Assembly (NCBI GenBank): GCA_963845675.1
Contig: CAWJSX010000001.1
Span: 372,001-436,000 of the forward strand
Length of the DNA: 64,000 nt
Direction: 5' to 3'
Source of the DNA: CAWJMD01 sp963845675
GTDB taxonomy: Bacteria > Actinomycetota > Actinomycetes > Actinomycetales > CAWJMD01
This document shows positions 58,176-64,000 of the stretch, one piece after another (within the stretch, counting starts at the first letter, position 1; each line of letters opens with the position of its first letter). The notes below the pieces were generated by a model. That model searched no databases. It was given only the letters and a program-made list of their open reading frames with translations, and was not told the origin of the DNA. The translations under genes were made by a program, and so were the position numbers.

Positions 58176-59160
58176 ATGACGAGGCTTCTGGTGACGGGTG
58201 GCGCCGGGTTCATCGGCAGCCACTACGTCCGCTCGGTGCTGGCAGGCGACTACGGCGACGCGCCGGAGTCGGTGACCGTACTCGACAAGCTGACGTACTC
58301 GGGGAACCGGGCGAACCTGGCGCCGGTCGAGGACGACCCCCGGCTGCGTCTGGTGGTCGGGGACATCGGCGACCCGCAGGTGTGCGACGACCTCGTGGGT
58401 TCCGTCGACGCCGTGGTCCACTTCGCCGCCGAGTCGCACGTCGACCGGTCGATCCTCAGCGCGGAGGACTTCGTCGTCACCAACGCGGTCGGCACGCAGA
58501 CGCTGCTCGACGCGGCGGTGCGCCATCGGGTGCAGCGGCTTCGTGCACGTCTCGACCGACGAGGTCTACGGCTCGATCGACGAGGGCTCGTGGCCCGAGA
58601 CCCACCCGCTGGCCCCGAACAGCCCCTACGCCGCGTCGAAGGCCGCGAGCGACCTCCTCGCGCTGGCCTGCGCTCGCACGCACGGGCTGCCGGTGATGGT
58701 GACGCGCTGCTCCAACAACTACGGCCCGTACCAGTTCCCGGAGAAGGTGATCCCCCTCTTCGTCACGAACCTCCTCGACGGTGGTGACGTGCCGCTGTAC
58801 GGGGACGGCCTCAACGTGCGGGACTGGCTCCACGTCGACGACCACTGCCGCGGCATCCACCTCGTGCTCGAAGGAGGCCGGGCGGGGGAGGTCTACAACA
58901 TCGGTGGCGGGACGGAGCTGACGAACAAGGAGCTCACCGGGCTGCTCCTGGACGCCGTGGGCGCCGGGTGGGACCGGGTCGTGCCGGTCCAGGACCGCAA
59001 GGGGCACGACCGCCGGTACTCGGTCGACATCACCAAGATCCGCACCGAGCTCGGCTACGAACCGCGGGTTCCCTTCTCGGACGGCCTGTCCCGGACGGTG
59101 GAGTGGTACCGCGAGCGGCGCGACTGGTGGGAGCCGCTCAAGGCGCGGGCGCAGCTCTGA
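58176..59160 (+). CDS. rfbB: dTDP-glucose 4,6-dehydratase RmlB (one frameshift)
   Basis: About 328 residues of an extended short-chain dehydrogenase. It makes dTDP-4-keto-6-deoxyglucose. The NAD motif is GGAGFIGSHYVR, the catalytic triad region is STDEVYGS with Tyr-x-x-x-Lys in SPYAASKAASD, and the substrate loop includes CSNNYGPYQFPEKVIPLF. One extra C at 58539 interrupts the frame before FVHVSTDEVYG. The ATG at 58176 is preferred over one three codons upstream (58167) because a GAGGAT hexamer lies 7 bases before it. Its 3' end overlaps rmlC convergently by 23 bases. Confidence 0.95.
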
Positions 59161-59755
59161 GCTCGCCGAGGACGTCCATCCGCGGCAGCAGCCCGAGGTC
59201 GCCCGCCTCCTGGAGCGTCGGCGCCTCCTCGTCCTTCGCCGACAGCTGGTACGACAGGGCCGAGCCGTCCAGACCCCGCGTGGGCCACTCGATGCCCAGC
59301 TCGGCGTCCAGGGGGTTCACGCCTCGGTCGTGCGTGGGGGAGTAGGTGCTGGAGCAGAGGTACACGACGGCGGAGTCGGGTGCGAGAGAGACGAACCCGT
59401 GCCCGAGACCCTCCGAGAGGTAGACGCAGCGTCGCGTCGTGGTGTCGAGCTGCACGCCCGTCCACTGCCCGAACGTGGCGGACCCGACCCGGAGGTCCAC
59501 GACGACGTCGAAGACCGCACCGGAGACGCACGTGACGTACTTCGCCTGGCCAGGCGGGACGTCGGTGTAGTGGATGCCACGCAGCACGCCCTGACCCGAG
59601 ACCGAGCAGTTGGCCTGGGCCACGTCCAGCGGCGTCCCGACCGCAACGGCGAGCTCGGGACCACGGAACCACTCGAGGAACAGCCCTCGCTGGTCGGGGT
59701 GCTGGTCGGGCGTGAACACCCAGGAACCCGCGATCGGCAGGGGTTCGAGCGGCAT
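59138..59755 (-). CDS. rfbC: dTDP-4-dehydrorhamnose 3,5-epimerase RmlC
   Basis: A 205-residue cupin. Catalytic residues sit in SGQGVLRGIHYTD (His) and in the segment CVYLSEGLGHGFVSL with YLCSSTYSPTHDRGVNP (Tyr and Asp-bearing loop). The ATG at 59755 is chosen for the GGAGGA 5-6 bases upstream; an in-frame start nine codons earlier is less likely. A TAGGGT element about 30 bases upstream may be its -10. It is divergent from rmlD and convergent with rmlB. Confidence 0.93.
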   Translation of the reverse strand: MPLEPLPIAGSWVFTPDQHPDQRGLFLEWFRGPELAVAVGTPLDVAQANCSVSGQGVLRGIHYTDVPPGQAKYVTCVSGAVFDVVVDLRVGSATFGQWTGVQLDTTTRRCVYLSEGLGHGFVSLAPDSAVVYLCSSTYSPTHDRGVNPLDAELGIEWPTRGLDGSALSYQLSAKDEEAPTLQEAGDLGLLPRMDVLGELRAAPAP

Positions 59756-59810
59756 GTGGTACTCCTCCGTCGGCTCGCGCAACCCTACCGGCGGACCTCC
59801 TTGCGTCGAG

Positions 59811-59816
59811 TACGGT
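59811..59816 (+). promoter_or_regulatory. -10 element of leaderless rmlD promoter
   Basis: TACGGT ends 7 bases before the GTG at 59824, with no Shine-Dalgarno between. Confidence 0.55.
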
Positions 59817-59823
59817 TCCGCTC

Positions 59824-60678
59824 GTGAGGTGGACCGTGGTGGGGGCGTCGGGGATGCTCGGCACGGACGTCGTGGACGAGCTGGCGTCGCGTGGCCACGA
59901 GGTCGTGGCCCTGTCGCGGAGCACCACCGACATCTACGACGCCGACGCGGTCGGACGGCTCCTGGTCGAGGGCGGCGTGGTGGTCAACTGCGCCGGCTGG
60001 ACCGACGTCGACGGTGCCGAGACGCACGAGGACGAGGCGTTCGCGGCGAACGCGGTCCTGCCGGACGTCCTCGCCCGGGCGTGCCGGCGGGCAGGCTCCC
60101 GGCTGGTGCACCTCTCCACCGACTACGTCTTCTCCGGGACGGCCTCCGAGCCCTACGCCGTCGACGACCCAGTGGGGCCCGTCTCGGCCTACGGGCGCAC
60201 GAAACTCGCTGGGGAGTGGGCCGTTCGGGCCAGCGGCTCAGAGCATCTCGTGGTGCGTACCGCGTGGCTCTACGGTGCCGCGGGGCGGTGCTTCCCCCGG
60301 ACAATCGCGGCCGCGGCCCGCACCCGGGAGCACCTCCATGTCGTCGACGACCAGGTCGGGCAGCCGACGTGGACGCGGGACGTCGCGTCCTACATCGTCC
60401 GGCTCGTCGACGCTCGCGTCGAGGGCGGGACCTACCACGCGACGTCGTCCGGACAGGTGTCCTGGCACGGCTTCGCCCGGTCCGTCGTCGAGGCGGCGGG
60501 GTTCGATCCCGCGATGGTGAGACCGGTTGGTAGCGAAGCCTTCCCGCGCCCGGCTGCTCGTCCGGCCTACTCCGTCCTCGACCACGGGTCGGTGGTCTCC
60601 CGACCCGTCCTGCCGATCGGGCCTTGGGAGGACCGCTGGCGTGCGGCCGCCGGCAGCGTGCTCGCCGACCTCGACTGA
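59824..60678 (+). CDS. rfbD: dTDP-4-dehydrorhamnose reductase RmlD
   Basis: A 284-residue NADPH-dependent reductase that completes dTDP-L-rhamnose. The nucleotide motif is GASGMLGTDVV, followed by NCAGWTDVDGAE with ANAVLPDVLA, LSTDYVFSGTASEPYAVDD (catalytic Ser/Thr region) and YGRTKLAGEW (Tyr-x-x-x-Lys), then VRTAWLYG. The length is normal and the frame intact. It is convergent with rmlA, with six bases between them. The three other rml genes lie within 3.4 kb on alternating strands. Confidence 0.94.
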   Translation: MRWTVVGASGMLGTDVVDELASRGHEVVALSRSTTDIYDADAVGRLLVEGGVVVNCAGWTDVDGAETHEDEAFAANAVLPDVLARACRRAGSRLVHLSTDYVFSGTASEPYAVDDPVGPVSAYGRTKLAGEWAVRASGSEHLVVRTAWLYGAAGRCFPRTIAAAARTREHLHVVDDQVGQPTWTRDVASYIVRLVDARVEGGTYHATSSGQVSWHGFARSVVEAAGFDPAMVRPVGSEAFPRPAARPAYSVLDHGSVVSRPVLPIGPWEDRWRAAAGSVLADLD

Positions 60679-60684
60679 GGAGGG

Positions 60685-61557
60685 TCAGCGTCCGCGACGG
60701 AGGAGGTCGAGCAGGTAGTCCCCGTAGCCGCTCTTGCTGAGGGCGGTACCTCGCGCGGCGAGCTCGTCGTCCGAGATGAAACCCCGGCGCCAGGCCACCT
60801 CCTCCGGACAGCCGATCTTCAGCCCCTGCCGCGCCTCGAGCGTCTGGACGTACTGCCCGGCGTCGAGGAGCGTCTGGAAGGTGCCGGTGTCGAGCCAGGC
60901 GGTTCCGCGGGGGAGGACGTCCACCTGCAGCCGGCCCTGCTCGAGGTAGGTGCGGTTGATGTCGGTGATCTCGAGCTCTCCTCTGGCGGAGGGCTCCAGG
61001 GACGCCGCCATCGGCACCACGTCGGCGCTGTAGATGTACAGCCCCGGCACGGCCCAGCTGCTCCGCGGCTGCGCGGGCTTCTCCTCGAGGGAGACGGCGC
61101 GGCCGTTCTCGTCGAAGTCGACGACGCCGTACGCGGACGGGTCCTTGACCCAGTAGGCGAAGATCGCGCCCCCGTCGATTGCCGAGAACCGCTCGAGCTG
61201 GGTGCCTAGGCCCGGCCCGTAGAAGATGTTGTCGCCGAGCACGAGGGCGACGGGCTCGTCGCCGACGAAGTCCGCGCCGATCACGAAGGCCTGCGCGATG
61301 CCCTCCGGCTTCGCCTGCTCCGCGTACGAGATCGAGATCCCGAACTGCGACCCGTCCCCGAGGAGCCGCTGGAACTGGTCGGCCTCGTGAGGGGTCGTGA
61401 TGACGAGGACGTCGCGGATGCCCGCGAGCATCAGCGTGGAGAGCGGGTAGTAGATCATCGGCTTGTCGAAGACCGGCACCAGCTGCTTGCTCACCGCCTG
61501 GGTCACGGGGTGAAGACGCGTCCCGGTTCCGCCGGCCAAGAGGATTCCCCGCATCAC
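60685..61557 (-). CDS. rfbA: Glucose-1-phosphate thymidylyltransferase RmlA
   Basis: A 290-residue nucleotidyltransferase that makes dTDP-glucose from dTTP and glucose-1-phosphate, the first step of the rhamnose pathway. Motifs: GILLAGGTGTRLHPVT, SKQLVPVFDKPMIYYPLS, LGDNIFYGPGL, VVDFDENGRAVSLEEKP, and ITDINRTYLEQG. The start is GTG at 61557 or the ATG directly after it. The frame is intact. Rhamnose made by this set of genes is likely used in cell-wall polysaccharide or the arabinogalactan linker. Confidence 0.96.
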   Translation of the reverse strand: MMRGILLAGGTGTRLHPVTQAVSKQLVPVFDKPMIYYPLSTLMLAGIRDVLVITTPHEADQFQRLLGDGSQFGISISYAEQAKPEGIAQAFVIGADFVGDEPVALVLGDNIFYGPGLGTQLERFSAIDGGAIFAYWVKDPSAYGVVDFDENGRAVSLEEKPAQPRSSWAVPGLYIYSADVVPMAASLEPSARGELEITDINRTYLEQGRLQVDVLPRGTAWLDTGTFQTLLDAGQYVQTLEARQGLKIGCPEEVAWRRGFISDDELAARGTALSKSGYGDYLLDLLRRGR

Positions 61558-61802
61558 GGCTGTCTACCACACGGTCTCGTGCGCGACCGGACGTTCAGGT
61601 GACCGGGCCGTGAGTGCGTCGGGCGTCCGCGCTCGCCCGGTGTCCTCACGAGGCGGCTACGGCGAAGGAGTCGCCCGACACGATCGCAAGACCCACATGG
61701 GTGAAGGCGCAGACACGCGGAGTTACTCACTGGTAGAACTCCGCCTGGCCACATGGCCACGGGGCGAGCCGCTCGCGCCGCCGCACACACGATGGGGTGG
61801 AG

Positions 61803-62357
61803 ATGCGTCAACAACTGCTGCCTGGGATCGCGGTGGCCCTGGTGGGGGCCCTGACCGTCGTCCTGGGGTCCGCTCTCGGGCTCGAGCTGGACTCGGCGGC
61901 CCTCCTCGGGGTGGCGCTGGGCGGAGTCGTCGGGCTGGTGCCCGACGGCAGCCCCGTGCTCCGGGCGTGCGCCTTCGTCCTGGGGCTGGGCTTCGCCTGG
62001 GCAGGGTTCGTCGTGAGGGCCGCCGTGCTGCCCGATGCCGCGGTCGGCCGCGCGATCGTCGTCGCCCTGGTCGTCGGCCTGTGCGCCGTCGCGGCGACGG
62101 CGACCGTCGGCCGCCTCCCGCTCTGGGCCCTCCTGGCTGGTGCCGCCGCGATGGCCGGCTCCTACGAGGCGACCTACGCGCTGGCTCCGTCCCGCGTGCT
62201 CGAGACGTCCCCGTCCGGGGCGACGACCGTGTTGCTGACCGCCGCGCTGGGCTTCCTCGCGGCGTCGTTGGCGGCGGCCGCCACCACGAGCCAGCGGGAC
62301 GGCGCCCACGTGGCGGCCCCGGCTGACGACACCACCTACGAGAAGACGGGGGTCTGA
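61803..62357 (+). CDS. Unidentified multi-helix membrane protein
   Basis: A 184-residue, very hydrophobic protein with about five to six helices: LPGIAVALVGALTVVLGSAL, AALLGVALGGVVGLVP, CAFVLGLGFAWAGFVVRAAV, AIVVALVVGLCAVAATATVG, PLWALLAGAAAMAGSYEATY and TVLLTAALGFLAASLAAAAT. The tail is polar (DDTTYEKTGV). I do not recognise a family. The start could be this ATG or a GTG two codons upstream. It ends 3 bases before the start of the secreted repeat protein, so the two form an operon. A TACT/TAGA-containing stretch near 61725-61740 may hold the promoter. Confidence 0.75.
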   Translation: MRQQLLPGIAVALVGALTVVLGSALGLELDSAALLGVALGGVVGLVPDGSPVLRACAFVLGLGFAWAGFVVRAAVLPDAAVGRAIVVALVVGLCAVAATATVGRLPLWALLAGAAAMAGSYEATYALAPSRVLETSPSGATTVLLTAALGFLAASLAAAATTSQRDGAHVAAPADDTTYEKTGV

Positions 62358-62360
62358 GAC

Positions 62361-64000
62361 ATGGGCCGACGACTCACCACTCCAGCCTGCCGCGCCGCGT
62401 CGGTGCGTCTCGGCGCGGCGGCCCTGGCCGCCCCCCTCCTGACCGGCTGGCTGGTCGCGCCGGCAGCGGCGGCGGTCGACGGCGTCGAGGTCACCAACAC
62501 CGAGACGGTGCAGGCGCTGCTCGACGCCTCCGGCCAGGTGCGCGAGGCGCGTGTCTACGAGCAGCTGTCCTTCGAGGGCGCCGGCAGGGTCGACGTCGTG
62601 AACCCCGTCTCGACGGAGGGGATCCGCAACCTCGACGCGTTCGGCGGCTTCGACCTGCGGGACGGCTCGATGGTCACCACGGTCGATGTGCACGGCAGCG
62701 ACCGCCTCCGCACGGTCAGCGACTTCACCGGGGACCTCCCGCTGTCGGTCGAGGTCGTGTACCTCCTCGACGGGCAGGTGGTCCCGGCGAAGGACGTCGT
62801 CGGCGCCAGCGGCACGCTGGAGGCCCGGTACAGGGTGAGCGAACGTGACCGGGGCGCGAGCAGCAGGTCACGTACGCGGACGGCTCCGGCGCGCAGGTCA
62901 CGTCGACCGCGGAGGTCGTGGTGCCGATGGTCGGCTCGACCACGGTGACGCTGCCCGAGGGCTTCACCGACGTGCGGGCGCCGTCCGCCAACGTCGCCGG
63001 CGACGGCCGGGGCGGCACGAAGCTGACGTTCACGATGACCCTGTTCCCGCCGATCGGCAGCCCCGTCGCCGAGTTCGGGTACACGGCCGAGATCCGGGAC
63101 GGGCAGGTGCCGGGCGCCGTCGTGTCCGCGCTACCGGTCTCCCCGCTCGACAGTCCCTCCTTCAAGGGCGGCGCGGCGAGCTACAAGGGCGGCGCCGAGA
63201 CCGGCCAGGAGCTGACGGCAGGCGCGTCGGAGATCGACGCGAACCTGCTCAAGCTGCGGGACGGGGCAGGCGACCTGCTGGCCGGCCTGCTCCAGCTGCG
63301 TGACGGCGCCGCCGAGCTGGAGGCCGGCCTCGTGGGCAAGGCCGCTCCAGGCGCCGGCGAGCTGGCGGCCGGGGCGGTGAGGCTCGACGAGGGGGCGAAG
63401 GAGCTGCGCGGCGGGGCGCGGCAGCTGGCGGACGGCGCCGTCGACGCCAAGGACGGGTCGGACCAGCTCGCGAGCGGGGCCGTCCGTCTCGACGACGGGC
63501 TCGTGACGGCCGGTGCCAAGGCGCCCGGCCTGCTGGCCGGTCTGGAGCAGGTCGACGGCGGGCTCGCCCTGGTGGACCAGGGTCTTGTCACGATGTACGG
63601 GAGCATCGACGCGCTGCCGGCGAAGGCCAAGCCCCTGCACGACGGCGTCGCCCTGCTGCGCGCCGGCATCGGCACCAAGACCACCGACCAGACCCTCCTG
63701 TACGCCGTGGACCAGCTGCGCCAGCAGCTCGGCGCGGCGGCCGACGGGGTGACCCAGATGAAGGCGGGCGTCCGCGAGTCCTACGACAGCCTGGGCTGTG
63801 CGGTGGCCGTGCTGAACGACGCCGTGAACGGTGCGTCGGCGCTCGCACCGGGAGCCAGCCCCTGCTACCCCTCCGGACGACCCGGGATGGCTGCGATGGC
63901 CGTGCCCAACTCCGTCCTGGTCGGGCAGGTCTCGGGTCAGCTCGCGACGAGCCGGACCGAGCTCTACAACAGCGCCGACGAGTACGACCAGACCACGCTG
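62361..64000 (+). CDS. Secreted protein with YhgE/Pip-like repeats (partial, frameshifts)
   Basis: Starts at ATG 62361 and runs off the window. A signal peptide (basic start, LGAAALAAPLLTGWLVAPAAAA) is followed by a beta-rich domain of about 230 residues (VEVTNTETVQALLDASGQ, VVVPMVGSTTVTLPEGF). Next comes a long run of 11-residue Leu/Gly/Ala repeats of the YhgE/Pip type, such as GAGELAAGAVRLDEGAKEL and DGSDQLASGAVRLDDGL. Such repeats form helical stalks in phage-receptor-like and type VII secretion-linked proteins. Two extra bases near 62845-62860 break the frame. It is coupled to the membrane protein upstream. The function is unknown. Confidence 0.75.

Noticed and set aside
54782..58213. A minus-strand open frame of over 1100 codons opposite polA
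   Set aside because: It is a high-GC antisense shadow; polA carries all catalytic motifs in the opposite strand.

Overview
The window is GC-rich chromosomal DNA from an actinobacterium. Evidence for this: many GTG starts, 4-base start/stop overlaps (GTGA, ATGA), an F420-type LLM oxidoreductase, an ANTAR response regulator of the PdtaR type, a DNA polymerase I whose middle 3'-5' exonuclease domain looks inactive, an HGxxPAAW-type small membrane protein, and the actinobacterial lipoate and 2-oxoglutarate dehydrogenase E2/E3 neighbourhoods. A member of the Nocardioidaceae or a relative would fit, but that is inference from gene content. No phage, insertion sequence, integrase or CRISPR array was seen.

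Layout. 0-6 kb: a small unknown gene, an Eis-like acetyltransferase, DUF4191, a lipoprotein, lipA, an LLM oxidoreductase and lipB. 5.7-10 kb: a MarR regulator divergent from an MMPL exporter that is translationally coupled to a membrane-anchored Ser/Thr kinase, with a perfect palindrome between regulator and exporter. 10-18 kb: TIGR01777 epimerase, sucB, lpdA, a small conserved gene, pepA and gcvT. 18-25 kb: a minus-strand vitamin B12 operon headed by a cobalamin riboswitch: SCO2322-like surface protein, ECF T, fused ECF ATPases, ECF S, a metallo-beta-lactamase-CobU fusion, and CobS. 25-39 kb: hisF, a TIGR03085 protein, a heterodimeric ABC exporter, hisI, trpE, the trp-associated membrane protein, trpC, trpB, two inserted genes (one CopD-like), trpA and lgt. 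40-48 kb: gltBD, pyk, tRNA-Leu(CAA) and the ANTAR regulator. 48-55 kb: a branched-chain amino-acid type ABC system (livJ; livH-livM-livG-livF on the other strand) separated by terminators and a tandem repeat. 55-64 kb: GNAT, polA, the four dTDP-rhamnose genes, then a membrane protein and a partial secreted repeat protein.

Two patterns run through the whole window. First, many housekeeping genes carry single-base frameshifts, often in G or C runs. They cluster at 3-5, 15-19, 21-23, 26-39 and singly at 41, 44, 47 and 58 kb, while 6-14.5 kb and 48-58 kb are clean. They hit essential genes (pepA, trp, lgt, pyk), so they are most likely sequence errors, not pseudogenes; coordinates below span the inferred intact gene. 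Second, at least eleven genes have a TANNNT hexamer 6-7 bases before the start codon with no Shine-Dalgarno, the signature of leaderless transcripts.

The most coherent system is the riboswitch-controlled B12 uptake and salvage operon: import by an ECF transporter with an extracytoplasmic partner, then CobU and CobS for nucleotide-loop assembly. The largest architectural surprise is a LivH permease carrying an extra signal-peptide-led extracytoplasmic domain.
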